Source of the DNA: Aselliscus stoliczkanus
Lineage: Eukaryota; Chordata; Mammalia; Chiroptera; Hipposideridae
DNA length: 64,000 nucleotides
Assembly: GCA_033961575.1 (NCBI GenBank)
Contig: CM066731.1
Span: forward strand, 85,457,501 to 85,521,500
Reading direction: 5' to 3'
Shown piece after piece: positions 22,216 through 34,400 of the stretch. The translations under genes and the position numbers were made by a program. The first letter of the stretch is position 1, and every line of letters starts with the position of its first letter. The notes below the pieces were generated by a model. That model saw only the letters and a list, made by a program, of their open reading frames with translations. It searched no databases and was not told the DNA's origin.

Positions 22216-22794
22216 TCTGTACTTCTTTTCACGACTGAAGTTTAACCATTATTAAGCTCCAGAGACTATTTTAAGATAAATATATTAAAGCCTTTCTTGA
22301 GTAGCATTATATAAAATGTAGGAATGTCCACCTATCATTCATATTGTCCCACACACAGATGACAGTTTTCTTTCCTGCATTTCCAATATCACAGTTTCAT
22401 TTTTAAAAATTCATTCTGTTTATTGGCCTATTTTACAATTTAACACCATTAAGTCTTCATTTCAAATCTTCATTTTATTGAGACTTGCTAATTTGCTAAC
22501 AGAATATTGTGTGTTTCCTAAAGATTTTGGGAAGACTTCTCTATATTTCCTCTATCATTTTTAATATGCATTACTTTGTTATCTCTCCTTTTCTTGATTA
22601 GCTTACAAAAGTTAATCCATTATTTTGGCCATTTCAAAACAATACCTTTTGGGTGAGTCTATTAAATCTATAATTCTTCTGTATTTTAATTATTATATTT
22701 TTAAATTTTACATGTAAATTCCTTCTAACTTTGCTCAGGGTTAGAATTATTCCTAAATATTCTCAAATATCTATTCTACTAATTTTCATACATT

Positions 22795-23017
22795 ATTTTT
22801 CTTTTTTTAAGATTTTATTGGGGAATTGAGGAAGGGAACAGTGTCTTCAATTTTAGTTGTGGAGGGCACAAGCTCAGCTCCAAGTCCAGTCGCTGCTTTC
22901 AATCTAGTTGTGAGGGGCGGGGGAGTGGTGCAGCCCACTATCCCATGCGGGAGTCGAACAGGCAGCCTTGTTGTTAAAAGCATGCATTCTACCTAACTGA
23001 GCCATCCAGCCATCCAT
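22795..23017 (-). mobile_element. tRNA-derived SINE fragment, minus strand
   Basis: TTTTTTTAAGATTTTATTGG (reverse of the AATAAA-TCTTT tail) opens it. A body with GGGAGTCGAACAGGCAGCC (B box) follows, ending CTGAGCCATCCAGCC. Possible short duplications ATACATT lie at 22788-22794 and 23018-23024. It holds one unit of the dimeric SINE type. Confidence 0.8.
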
Positions 23018-23126
23018 ATACATTCTTGAATGATAATATACTACATGGTAAATTATGACAAAACTCTGAATCTAGCTTTAGCCACATTTATATAGCTAGA
23101 GAGATAGTTATCTAATTTAGTATTGG

Positions 23127-23260
23127 TCAAGGACAGTACTAGTTTTGGTGTCAAGCATATCTGGGTGGAATCCCAGCTTAGTCCTTATTTGCTATTTGTT
23201 CTTTAGACAGTTACTTTAATTTTAAACCTTAATTACATCATTTTCAGTGTTGTGATATTG
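23127..23260 (+). repeat. MIR remnant
   Basis: 'TTGGTGTCAAGCATATCTGG' and 'AATCCCAGCTTAGTCCTTAT' match the MIR order (sorted-out tRNA part, then core). The sequence is decayed. Confidence 0.55.
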
Positions 23261-23330
23261 ATGGTAGACATGGAGAAACAAGTGTGAGCTCTGCTTTGCA
23301 TCTCATTTTTTGGCTAAGATCCAGTGTAAA

Positions 23331-23690
23331 CATGTGAGCTCTGGAATCAGACTATAAAGGTTAGAATTTGAGACCTCTCAGTTATGATTTCTGTGACCTG
23401 CAGTAATTTATATGACCATTCTGATCTACTATTTGCCTAGCTGTAAAACAGACCTGATAGTAGTACCCACCTCATAGGTATGTTTTAAATTTTAAATGTG
23501 TCAGTGAAAGTAAAATATTAAAATATTATAATTATAAAATTATTATAATTATAAATTATAAATATTATAATTATAAAATATAGAATATTATAATGACTAC
23601 ACAATAAATAATTTGATGACTAAATTAGATACTCCAGGAAAACTTTAACATATTGCCTAGCATATAGCAGATGTTTAACAAATTTGTTAT
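23331..23690 (+). repeat. MIR, near full length, with AT-rich expansion
   Basis: 'GTGAGCTCTGGAATCAGACT', 'CTGTAAAACAGACCTGATAG' and 'TACCCACCTCATAGGT' follow MIR order. The 3' end 'TTGCCTAGCATATAGCAGAT' appears only at 23654, after an inserted run of ATTATAATTATAAA units (about 23516-23600). Confidence 0.6.
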
Positions 23691-23740
23691 AATTTTTATT
23701 ACTATTAATCATTTTTCATACTTAGTAATTGGAATTTTGC

Positions 23741-23872
23741 TCCCCCCTCCCTCTTTTCCTTCCTTTCTTCCTTCTTTTCCTCATTCCCTCCTTCCTTCCC
23801 TACCTCTTCCTTCTTTTCTTCCACCCTCCTCCCTCCCTTTTTTCTTTCTTTTATTTTCTTTTTTCTTATTTT
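23741..23872 (+). repeat. Polypyrimidine tract (TTCC/CCTT-rich)
   Basis: About 130 bases with almost no purines on this strand. Overlapping long frames of Ser/Phe/Leu/Pro here are artefacts of the tract. It could adopt a triplex-type structure. Confidence 0.8.
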
Positions 23873-23879
23873 CGGTGTT

Positions 23880-24807
23880 TGATCAAGGGAACAAAACTGG
23901 AATACGTGCTAGGAATAAGGGATTTATTATGGAGATTAAATATCATACAAGTGTGGAAGCTAGTGGAGACATTCATGGAAGGTTAGTGATGGTGTATCTG
24001 GATTTAGCAAAATCAATATGGCTAGCAGTCAGGAAGAAAAGATGGATGTAAAGAAGGATGGTGAAGACAAAAGACAAACTGGAATCTAAGTACCAATTAG
24101 AACTTGATTCATTTCTCATCAACTTCAACCTCAGAAAGAACCAAAAAGTTCCCCAGGGGATGTTCCATATTCCAGACTTGCTACCCCTTACTCCCATTGT
24201 GTATTGGCAATACAATTTCCCTTCATTGAGAGGATGAATAACCCAAACCAGTGCAATATCTGAATTTTGAGATTTGGTTACAAAAGACTGACTTCTACCT
24301 TGCTAACAGGTTCTTTCTCCCTTGTGTTGACTATGATAAAGCTGCCATATCAGAGAGGATCACATACATGTCAGAACTGAGAACAGCCTCTGGCCAATGC
24401 CAGTAAGGAACAGAGGCCTTCAGTCCAGCAGCCCCTGAAAAATGACTCATATCAACAACCACTAAATGAGCCTGAAAAAGATCCTTCTCTAGTTGAACTT
24501 TGAGATGTCCTCATTCTAGCCAAAATCTTGAGAACAGTCTTGTGAGAAACTCTGAAGCATAGATCCCAGCTAAGCCATTACTGGACTCCCTACAAAGAGA
24601 AAAAGTGAGATAATAAACGTATGTTGTTTTAAACTGGAAAGTTTGGGAATAACTTGTTACACAGCAGTATATAACAAATATAATCTTCCTAGCTCTAAAC
24701 CAGTCATGAGGAAAGCAATGAGGGGAGATTTTAGGGGAAATAAATTTTTCAAAAATAAGACTTTTCTTTTTCAGTTTGAGAAACATCTTCATATATACAT
24801 GGGAATG
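23880..24807. other. Unassigned DNA
   Basis: No gene recognised. There is a moderately GC-richer stretch at 24300-24480 without a frame or known repeat. Confidence 0.5.
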
Positions 24808-24819
24808 TAAGAAATCAAT

Positions 24820-24945
24820 TTTTTTTTTTGCGGGGGGATATTTTTTTTTGAGGGCAGTGTCACTGGCCCTCATATGTGGGACTCGAACCGGGGCCACTGG
24901 TTTCCCAAGCCAGTGCTAAACCACTGCGCCACTCAGCCAGCCCTA
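24820..24945 (-). mobile_element. Short tRNA-derived SINE, minus strand
   Basis: A poly-T run is followed by GAGGGCAGTGTCACTGGCCC and the B box GGGACTCGAACCGGGGCC, then GTGCTAAACCACTGCGCCAC and CAGCCAGCC. Duplication TAAGAAATCAAT (24808-24819) / TAAGACATCAAT (24946-24957). A GCGGGGGGATA block interrupts the tail. Confidence 0.9.
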
Positions 24946-25066
24946 TAAGACATCAATGTTAAAGGAGTAATGAGGACTACTGCAGATAATAAAATGGCAA
25001 TCAAGACAATTAAAGGATATACATACTAGTACATTCAATTCTCCACTGCTTTCAAATAGCCGAGAC

Positions 25067-25068
<2 letters not shown>

Positions 25069-25121
<53 letters not shown>
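25069..25121. repeat. (AT)n microsatellite
   Basis: About 26 uninterrupted AT dinucleotides, palindromic and likely polymorphic. Confidence 0.95.
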
Positions 25122-25125
<4 letters not shown>

Positions 25126-25284
25126 TCATATCCCTCCTTTCTTTTCTATACCCACTATTCCAGTTCAGTTATATATCTTTAAAGGGAATGTGAAAGATAG
25201 TATGCATTTGGAGAAAGGGAGGTAACTTTGTAATATTTAAGATGTTTTCAAAAATAATCTTAACTAGGGAGTGGATCTGTAGAT

Positions 25285-26245
25285 GTCCTCTCACTGTCAT
25301 ACAGACATTCATTATGTCTTAATTTACATCTGGTGATTGACAATGCTGAGCATCTTTTTATGTACATGTGAAACTTTTATTTATGAAATACTTATTCAAC
25401 AATTTTATGGTTTATTTTCAAAACAGGACCTATTTATTTATTCAATTTTAAAGTATTTTTAATTTAAATAAATTACTAGTTTCAGATGACAACAGTTCTA
25501 TGTTTTTTTTAAAACATGTGTTCATAACTTTTATTGACTTATAGAGTCTTTTTTTATTTTCTGGGTGCAAGTATTTTGTAAATATTTACATTGCCTTCTC
25601 ACATGTGGTTCACTTTTTAATTCTTTTAATAAGATCTTTCAATGAATAGAGGTTTTAACTTTAATAAAATTAATTTAATCATCTTTTTTCTTTAGAATTA
25701 TGTTTCTGAGAAGCATAAGAAATAGTTTCCTGACTCAAGATTATGAAGATATTTTCCTAATAATTAGTGTTTTGACTTTCCTTTTAGGTCTAATAAAGTG
25801 ATTTTGTGGAGTTATGTTCTAGCAGCATTTATTGAAAGATACTTAATTCTCCCATAGAATTTCAGAGAAGGTTTGGTACAAATCAAGTTGCTTCACATGT
25901 GTAGATATTTTTTTTAGGACCCTAGCCTGTCCTTTCATCTATTCATCTCTCCTTGTATCAACATAATCTGTTTTATTACTATAGTTTTATAAAAATCAGT
26001 GAACTATGGTACTATTATTCTTCCAGATTGTTATTCCTCTTTAAAATTGTTCTGGCCATTCTAGTTCCCTAGCATTTCCACATAAAATTTAGAATTCAAC
26101 TTACCAAATTCCACCAAAAAATTTAAAAGTTTGCAGAATATTTCCATCCTAACAGTATTGAGCCTTCCACACCTTATATTTCTCCATTTAATTAAGTCTT
26201 CTTACTTTCTTTCAGCAACATTTTTTTATATGCAATGTTGGTCTC
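25285..26245 (-). repeat. Old L1M ORF2 3'-part remnant, minus strand
   Basis: Plus-strand wording ('CAATGCTGAGCATCTTTTTATG', 'GTTCTGGCCATTCTAG', 'TATTGAGCCTTCCACACC') is the reverse complement of the L1 ORF2 C-terminal half. It is heavily decayed, with no open frame, and is much older than L1-A to L1-D. Confidence 0.7.
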
Positions 26246-26931
26246 AGTAATATCCCTGAAGCACGTTTTTGTATTTCTCTAAACACATGTAATTATATTT
26301 TCTTACTCCAGCCAATTCTCTGGAATATAATCTCTACTCTGCCTATTCAGATTCTGCCCATCATTCTATACATAATTTTAATTTGATATCTTCCATAAAG
26401 TTTTCTTGATCAATTTAAATCCAAAATATTATAGTTTTACTTTTCAACACCTCTGCAGTGGCATCACTCAGTTATTGCTGGTTATTATTAGTTAACTTTT
26501 CTTACATACCAAAATTTTCAACAGCATTATATATTCAGAATAGGAAGAAGTTCTTTCTTCTTTCACTTGCCTAAAAGAGTCCCCAGGATATAACAAATAT
26601 TCAAAATATTTGTTACAGAAATGAAAGTGAAAAAAGTGATTGTGTTTATTTCAGATTTTAAATCTTAATGAAGCTCATAGAACATTCCAAGTTTAAGAAT
26701 AAAATATTTGGCTTTGGTTGTGCTGCATGGCATTAAGTAAATATTTCCATCTAAATTTCTCCTCTGTGAAATGAAATCTATTAATTTCTGTCTCCAAATA
26801 CTTCATAACCCAGCCATATAGGTCCTTAAAAAATTTCTAAATCCAGGTTGAAAGTAACAATCTGTTATATAAAAATGATAATTATTTAGATTAAAATTTA
26901 AACAAGAACTAGTCAATGGACCATCACACTT
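26246..26931. other. Unassigned AT-rich DNA
   Basis: No gene or recognised repeat. Confidence 0.5.
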
Positions 26932-26937
26932 TAAATA

Positions 26938-27897
26938 CAGTAGTCCCCCAGGCCGGCCAAGTGGCACAGTGGTTAAGCGCTGGCTTAGGAAGCCAGCGGC
27001 CCCGGTTCAGGTCCCACATATGAGGGCCAGTGACACTGCCCTCAAAAAAAAAAAAAAAAACAAAAACAAAAAACAAAACCCCATAAATACAGTAGTCCCC
27101 CATTATCTGTGTGTGGGGGGGGATGTCTCAAGACTCCCAGTAGATGCCTGAAGTGGATAGTATTCAGCCCTATATATGTCACACTTTTCCTATACATACT
27201 TACCTATGATAAAGTTTAATTTATAAATAAAGCCCAGTAACAGTTAACAATTATAACTAATAATAAAATAGAACAATTATAACAATATACAGTAAGAAGA
27301 GTTATGTGAATGTGGTCACTCTTTTCAGGGGATCCCTTGCTGAAGTCTTTATACAGGCTCAATGCTTTTTGGAACAACATACTGCCATGAGTAAGAACAC
27401 ATTTTCTGTTCACATCTTCCACCCATAAATTTAATGTTTTTTTTCCATCTTAAAATCTTACTATGCATGGTAGCTTTAACTTTTGACATTTGAGGTGTAA
27501 TAGTAAAACTAGCTCAATTTTTTTTTCCTTCTTCACAATTTCATGGGTAGAAGATTTGTTCTTGTTAGAGATCTTAGCAACCTCAGCATATGATTTTTTT
27601 TTCTTTTCTTATTAAGTCAAGGACTTTCACCTTTTCATTTAAAAGAAACACTTCTGGCTTCTATTTGGCATATTGCCAGCATCACTAATCTTACATATTA
27701 AGGCCATTATTAAGTAAAATAAAGGTTACTCAACCACAAGCAGTGCAATACTGAGACAGTCCACCTGATAACCAAGATGGCTATAAAGTGACTAACAGGT
27801 GGGGAGAGTGCAGTGTGGACACACTGGATGAAGGGAAGAGTCAGGATCTCAGTTGGACAGGGCTGGATGTCACAATATTTCATCACACTACTCAGAA
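26938..27897 (+). mobile_element. Tigger (pogo-type) DNA transposon, 3' end missing
   Basis: Starting CAGTAGTCCCCCATTATC after a TA, it follows the MER2/Tigger2 layout: 'GATGCCTGAAGTGGATAGTA', 'CCTATACATACTTACCTATG', 'AAGTTATGTGAATGTGGTC', and near the right end 'TTTCATCACACTACTCAGAA'. A SINE splits it after the first 13 bases (26951-27083). The right terminus, which should end GGGGGGACTACTG, is not found, because L1-D begins at that point. It carries no transposase frame. Confidence 0.8.
26951..27083 (+). mobile_element. Short tRNA-derived SINE inside the Tigger terminus
   Basis: The head is GGCCGGCCAAGTGGCACAGT, with A-box wording GTGGTTAAGCGCTGG, the B box GGTTCAGGTCCC and the end CAGTGACACTGCCCTC plus an A-rich tail. 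The 19 bp duplication TAAATACAGTAGTCCCCCA (26932-26950 and 27084-27102) is identical and doubles the Tigger terminus. It is the least decayed short SINE in the window. Confidence 0.95.
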
Positions 27898-28735
27898 AAG
27901 CATAAGAAACCTCCTGGCTCAGTGGAACTAGAGGAAATAGAGTCAACGAACATATCAGAGACAGAGTTTAGAACACTGATTAGAATGTTCAAGGAAATTA
28001 GTGAGAATATAAAGAAGGATAGAGAAATCATGAAAAACAACCAGTTAGAACTAAAGAATACAATTACTGAAATAAAGAACAAAATCAAAGGACTTACCAG
28101 CAGATTGGATGAAACAGAGGATCGAATGAGTGACTCAGAAGATAAGATAGCAGAGATCACCCAAGGGGGACAACAAAAAGAAAAAAGAATAAAAGACATT
28201 GAAAATAGTTTGGGAGAGCTGGGCGATAACATTAAGAAAAACAATATTTGTCACAGGAATACCAGAAGGAGAAGAGAGGGAGGAAGGGATCGAGAACATA
28301 TTTGAAGTGATAATGTCTGAAAACTTCCCTAACCTGGCAAAGGACATTGAAATACAAGCCCAGGAAGTGCAGAGAGTTCCAACCAAGATGATCCCAAAGA
28401 GGCCCACACCAAGACACATTATAGTGAAAATGTCAAGGGTTAAGGACAAAGACAGAATCCTTAAAGCAGCAAGGGAAACGCAGCAAGTTACTTACAAGGG
28501 CACCCCCACAAGATTATCAGCTAGCTTTTCCACAGAAACTTTGCAGGCCAGAAGGGAGTGGCAGGAGGTTTTCAAAGTGATGAAAAATAAAGGCCTACAA
28601 CTCATATTGCTGTATCCAGCAAGGTTATCATTTAAAATTGAAGGAGAAATAAAGAGTTTCCCAGAAAAGAGTAAGCTAAAGAAATTCATTATCACCAAGC
28701 CAACATTGCAGGAAATGTTAAAAGGGCTTCTTTAA
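27898..28735 (+). pseudogene. L1-D ORF1 (RNA-binding chaperone), truncated and frameshifted
   Basis: ORF1p normally binds L1 RNA as a trimer. Here the N-terminal start is missing. A heptad-rich coiled coil (LKNTITEIKNKIKGLTSRLD, about 28050-28140) leads into the RNA-recognition part (FVTGIPEGEE, about 28250) and the C-terminal domain (KRPTPRHIIVKM, ARETQQVTYKG, RREWQEVFKVM), ending EMLKGLL and stop at 28735. A frameshift near 28240 splits it. The first 15 or so residues of the upstream open frame are Tigger sequence read through by chance. Confidence 0.9.
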
Positions 28736-30619
28736 GAAGAAAGAAAGAGAAAAACAATCTAACTAATGAAGACCAGAAACACAAATAAAATGACAATAAG
28801 TATGCACTTATCAATAATCACATTAAAAGTAAATGGATTAAATGCTCCAATCAAAAGACATAGGGTGCTAATACGGATCCTACAAGTTGCTGCACCTTTG
28901 CTACCACCACTGCTGATCTGGGACCCCCTAGCTAGTCCCAGGCCCAGTCATAATGATGAATGTGTACTCCTTGGATGGGATTATGGTGTTTGGTTTGCTC
29001 TTTGTTTGTACCTGTGCCTACTTCAAGAAAGTTCCTTGTCTCAAAAACTGGCTGCTATCAGAGAAGAAGGAAGTTGGGGTGTGTTTTACAAAGCTGCTGT
29101 AATTGGAACCAGACTGCACACTGCTGTGGTAATTACCTGCATCATCATGGTCTTTTACATCCTGTTTATAAAATGAATTTCAAAGCATCCATCTCATCAA
29201 CTGCCAACCAAGTGGACAAAGGTGAAGAACTTGTTGGTGGCCTGAGCCCAGCATAGGAGAGCTCAGTTGAAATCATGGAAGTCCCCAGTATGACACCACA
29301 GCATCTGTCCCCACTATATATGGGGAAAACTCTTCATGATTGCAAACATTGTTTATACTTCAGGGGACTCCAGAAAGCCAACTTCCTTCAATCTGTGTGT
29401 AAATCAGTCCTCAGCAGAGAACATATAATGTCCAGATAAATTATGTCCCTCGGTAACATTTCATATTTCCTGCTTAAAAACCTGTCACCTATTTTGTTCC
29501 TCAGCCCTCATCAGGATCTTTTCAAACTGAGACTCATTAGGGAAGGACAGACATAAGCTGTGTTCAAATCTCTTGGACGGAGATAATTTTCAGGACTTGA
29601 CTTTTTTTTTTACTGTTTGATTTGGATTCGGCAAATTGGTGGGGGGTTAGGGGAGTCGGTGGGAAACAGGAGTGATGCATGATGCCAAGAAATTTTTTGG
29701 CTTTGGAAATTTATCTTTCATATACCCATCTGGGAACATAAGAGAGAGGCATGGTCCTCATTGCAAAAAGAGAACAAATGAAAAAGCTGTGATGTGTGTG
29801 GGGAGCTAGAGAGTTTTGCCAAGAGAATCTGGGCCTACATAAGATTTGGGAGTTACCTGTCTATGATGAGACCAGAAAGCAGTAACTGGTGAAAATGTTC
29901 TTTTCACCAGTATCCTCCAAAAGGAGACTTCACTCCATCAAATAGTATATAGAAAATGAACCCATGTTTTATTTTCCTAAAACCTTTTTATATTTTGTAA
30001 ATTACTGAGTGCTAAATACTGTTACTCAGTTTTAAATGCCACCACTAGGGGAAGGAGGCAAGTGAAGAAACAATTGTTTAATAAATTTGCAGTCAGTTTA
30101 AAAGAAATAAATCTAGTATATTAATTCATATACTAGTAAACTCATCTAGTATAAGAATTTATTGTGATGTTAGATGGAAGTTTTTTCATGTTATCTAAGA
30201 TACAAAGTTATTCTTTGTTTAAACCTGGGTCGTTATGGCAATTTTTAGTTGATTACTTGTTTTTCTTGGCCAGCTCTTAATTTTCTTATATTGCAGTACT
30301 CTTTAGCTGACTCTTGGAAATATAAGAACATGAGAAATTTGAATGAGTGAAAGAAGTTGCTGATAATCATGAGCATGTTTGGGCAGCTCATTGAATCCCT
30401 GAATAAAATGAGAGTATTCTCTAGAGTAAAGTAAAGGAAAACAAAGATTTGTAACTGAGATTGATGGTTTTTCCATGGAGTATGGTATCTCTTGAGCAAA
30501 TAACTTTAGATGACTCAATATTTAAAGGGAAGACTTCCCCGTTCCCTCCTCCTTATATCTGCAAAAGAATCAACTTACTTTTCTGAGGCATAAAATTTCT
30601 TTATTTAAACAAAAAGTTG

Positions 30620-30787
30620 AGGGCCGGCTGAGCGGCTCAGTTAGTTAAGAGCTCGCTCAAGAGAAGGAACTGAGCTCTGAGCAACAACAGTTCATTGCCC
30701 AGCCAGAGCTGAGCTGCCATTGAGCTGCTAACAGGTGGCTGGATGGCTCAGCTAAAAAAAGAACAAAAACAAAACAAACAAAAAAAC
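30620..30787 (+). mobile_element. tRNA-derived SINE fragment in the pseudogene 3' UTR
   Basis: The head GGGCCGGCTGAGCGGCTCAG carries A-box wording. The remainder is a shortened dimeric-type body ending 'GGTGGCTGGATGGCTCAGCT' with an A/C-rich tail. Near-identical flanks AAAAAGTTG (30611-30619) and AAAAAAGTTG (30788-30797) form its duplication. Confidence 0.85.
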
Positions 30788-31378
30788 AAAAAAGTTGGTC
30801 TAAAATTAAATTATTGTAAAAAGCATGCATGGACATAGATCTACCAGTTGAATTGTCCATTAAAGTAAAACTTCACTGTGGACAAGTTAGCTGTGATTGA
30901 CCCCTGTGTGGCAGTAAATTGTCTTTTGTCTTCCTTCAAAAGAATAAAGGCTGCTAGGGAGTTTAGGTTCTCAAATAGGCAGTTTGGTGCTTTGAGGGTT
31001 TCTAGAAGTATAGAAATCGTCAGGTAAACACTCCATGTCTAATCATCACAGAGTTGTGACTGTTCTGTCTTCAGGAATTGGTCAGGGTAAAGTTCAATGA
31101 TTCTTATGTTTTCTATGGTCATTTCTGAGGATCTTATACATGAGAGAAAAGAAAGCTACTGTAATGGTAAACAAGAGTGACACCTCGTGGGTGTGAGTTT
31201 GAGACCTGTTGACCAAGTAGAATGTCACTCCCTGGAAACACAGGTTCAGAATGTTTGCACTTGTTATTTTGTAGCTTTAATGACCTTTATTTTCTAATAG
31301 GACTAATGTCTCTAAGCTTGGTTCTTAGAGTTGCTTCATATTTTAAACTAAAATAGTTTCATTTCTATATATATATAT

Positions 31379-31497
31379 TTTTGTTGTTGTTGTTGTTGTT
31401 TTTTTGAGGGCAGTGTCACTGGCCTCACATGCGGGACCTGAACCGGGGCCGCCGGCTTCCCAAGCCAGTGCTTAACCACTTTGCCACTCAGCCGGCC
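31379..31497 (-). mobile_element. Short tRNA-derived SINE, minus strand, (GTT)n tail
   Basis: A GTT-repeat and poly-T tail are followed by GAGGGCAGTGTCACTGGCCT, CCGGGGCCGCCGGCTTCCCA and CCACTCAGCCGGCC. An AT-repeat abuts the tail, so the target duplication is unclear. Confidence 0.88.
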
Positions 31498-34400
31498 TGT
31501 GTCATACATTTTGACTGAAAATTATAAGACTTATTTCCGTAAGAGAGTTTTTTAGGGTGGAAGAATGGGGATAGCAATATCACCTCAGATTCAAACTGAC
31601 ATCACCATAAACCCTATATGCCAGGGTTGAAGGAAGTCAACTTTTTACAGTTGAAATACAATTTTTTATTCACCATGATCTGCATAAATCCTTGAAAATA
31701 AAAGCTTCTTTCGAAAAAAAAAGACGTAGGATAAGACAATGGATAAGAAAGCAAGACCCTTTCATATGCTGTATACAAGAGACTCACCTGAGATCAAAAG
31801 ACACATACAGTTTGAAAGTAAAGTGATGGGGTAAAATATGTCATGCAAATGGAAATGAGCAAAAAAGCTGGAGTGGCAATACTTATATCAGACAAAATAG
31901 AGTTTAAATTGAAGAATATAATAAAAGACAAAGAAGGACACTTCATTATAATAAAGGGTTCAATCCAACAAGAGACCATAACCCTAGTACACATCTATGA
32001 ACCTAACATAGGAGCTTCTAAATATATAAAATAGATTTTGACAGACATAAAGACAGAGATCAACGGTAACACTATCATAATAGGGGACTTCAACACCCTG
32101 CTGTCACCAGTGGACAGATCCTCCAGACAGAAAATCAGTGTGGAAACAGCGTCCTTAAATGACACATTTGACGAGCTGAATTTAATTGATATTTTTCAGA
32201 GCATTTCACCCCAAAGCTACAGACTGCACATTCTTCTCAAGCGCACATGGAACATTTGCCAAGATAGACCACATGTTAGGCCACAAAACAAGTCTCAATA
32301 AATTTAAGAAAATTGAAATCATATCAAGCATCTTCTCTGACCATAATGCTAAGAAACTGGAAATCAATTATAAGAAGAAATCTGGAAAGCACACAAATAC
32401 ATGGAGGCTGAATAATATGCTACTAAATAGCGAGTGGGTCAAAAATGAGATCAAGGAGGAACCTGAGACAAACGAAAATGAAAACACCACAACCCCAAAA
32501 CTTTGGGATGCAGCAAAAGCAGCCCTAAGAGGGAATTTCATAGCAGTGCAGGCCTACCTAAAGAAGAAAGAAAAATCTCAAATTAACAGGTTATCCTTAC
32601 ATCTCAGGGAACCAGGAAAAGAACAGCAAAATAAGCCCAAAGAGAGTACAAGGAAGGAGATAATAAAGACCAGAGCAGAAATAAACCAAATAGAGATCAG
32701 AAAAACAATACAAAAAAAAATCAATGAAACCAAGAGCTGGTTTTATGAAAAAATAAAATTGACAAATCTCTAGCCAGACTCATCAAAAAAAAAAAAAAAA
32801 TGAGAGCAAGGACTCAAATTAGTAAATTCAGGAATGAAAGAGAAGTGACAACAAACACCACAGAAATACAAAACATTCTAAGAAAATACTATGAGCAGCT
32901 ATATACCTACAAATTTGACAATCTGGAAGAAATGGATAATTTTCTAGAAACATAACATTCCAAAGCTAACTCAAGAAGAAACGGAAAATGTGAATAGACT
33001 GATTACTACCAAGGAAACTGAATCAGTAATAAGCAAGCTTCCAAAAAACAAAAGCCCTGGACAAGATGGCTTCACAAGTGAATTTTACCAAATATTCAAA
33101 AAAGAATTATCACGTATTCTATTCAAACTATTCCAAAAAAATCCATAAGAGTTTGGGAAGGCTTCCAAACTCTTTCTATGAGGCCACTATCACCCTGATT
33201 CCAAAATCAGACAAAGACATTACCAACAAAAAGAAAATAACAGGTCGATATCCTTGATGAACATAGATGCAAAAATCCTCACCAAAATATTAGCAAACAG
33301 AATTCAGCAATATATTATAAAGATCATACACTATGATCAAGTGGGGTTTATTCCTAATATGTAAGGTTGTATCAATATCCGCAAATCAATTAATGTAATA
33401 CACCATATCAACAAAATGAAAAATAAAAATCACGTGATCATATCAATAGATGCAGAAGAAGCATTTGACACAATCCAGCAGCCATTTGTGATAAAAAACT
33501 CTTAGCAAAGTCGGAATAGAGGGACCATATCTCAACATAATAAAGGCCATATATGATAAACCTACAGCTAAAATCATACTCAATGGGAAAAAGTTAAAAC
33601 CATTCCCCTTAAGATCAGGAACAAGACAAGCCTGTCCACTTTCTCTACTTTTATTCAACATAGTTCTGGAAGTTCTAGCCACAGCAATCAGAAAAGAAAA
33701 AGAAATAAAAGGCATTCAATTGGTAAAGAGGAAGTAAAATTGTCCTTATTGCAGATGACATGATACTATACACAGAGAACCTCAAAGACTCCACCGAAAG
33801 ACTATTGGAACTGATAAATGAATTCAGTAAGGTAGCAGGATACAAAATCAATATTCAGAAATCAGTTGTATTTGTATACACTCATAAGAAAGTATCAGAA
33901 TGAGAAGTTAAGAAAACAGTCCCATTTACAGTTGCTTCAAGAACTATAAAATACTTAGGAATAAATTTAACCAAAGAAGTAAAAGACCTGTACTCAGAAA
34001 GCCATCAGACACTGAAGAGGGAAATCAAAGAAGATACAAATAAATGGAAATACATACCATGCTCATGGATAGGAAGAATTAATATAGTTAAAATGTCCAT
34101 ACTGCCTAAAGCAATATATAAATTCAATGCAATTCCTATCAAACATTCAAGGGCATTTTTCACAGAAATAGAACATATAATCCTAAAATTTATATGGAAC
34201 TATAAAAGACTCCAAATAACCACGGCAATCCTGAGAAGTAAGAACAAAGTCAGGGGTATCAAGCTACCCAACATCAAATCATACTACAAGCCTACAGTAA
34301 TCAAAACAGTATGGTACTGGTATAAAAAGAGGCACTTAGATCAATGGAACAGAATAGAGAGCCCAGAAATAAATCCATTCATATATAGTCATTTAATCTA

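Larger units (their letters stand above)
28865..31718 (+). pseudogene. TMEM167B (kish-B) processed pseudogene
   Basis: This is an intronless copy of a whole mRNA. It has a 5' UTR, a coding region at 28953-29176, a long 3' UTR, AATAAA at 31697-31702 and a short A tail. Target duplication AAAAGACATAGG (28853-28864) / AAAAGACGTAGG (31719-31730) shows L1-mediated insertion into L1-D ORF2. The coding region is one base short of 75 codons, as expected for the 74-residue kish-B membrane protein of the early secretory pathway. It reads [20 protein letters not shown], then a one-base deletion near 29075 shifts frame, and it resumes as [14 protein letters not shown] to FYILFIK. Codon 2 reads ATG, as expected of a decayed ACG. 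Two SINEs later entered the 3' UTR. It is not functional. Confidence 0.92.

Noticed and set aside
23671..24051. 126-codon frame rich in Ser, Phe, Leu and Pro
   Set aside because: It is produced by the polypyrimidine tract at 23741-23872. All three frames there are long for the same reason.
26951..27050. Possible tRNA gene (A-box and B-box wording)
   Set aside because: The sequence is the head of a SINE with a target duplication and A tail. It does not fold into a tRNA with a complete acceptor stem, and near-identical units recur six times.
28953..29176. Functional TMEM167B gene
   Set aside because: No introns, a one-base deletion in the coding region, an A tail and flanking target duplications mark a retrocopy.
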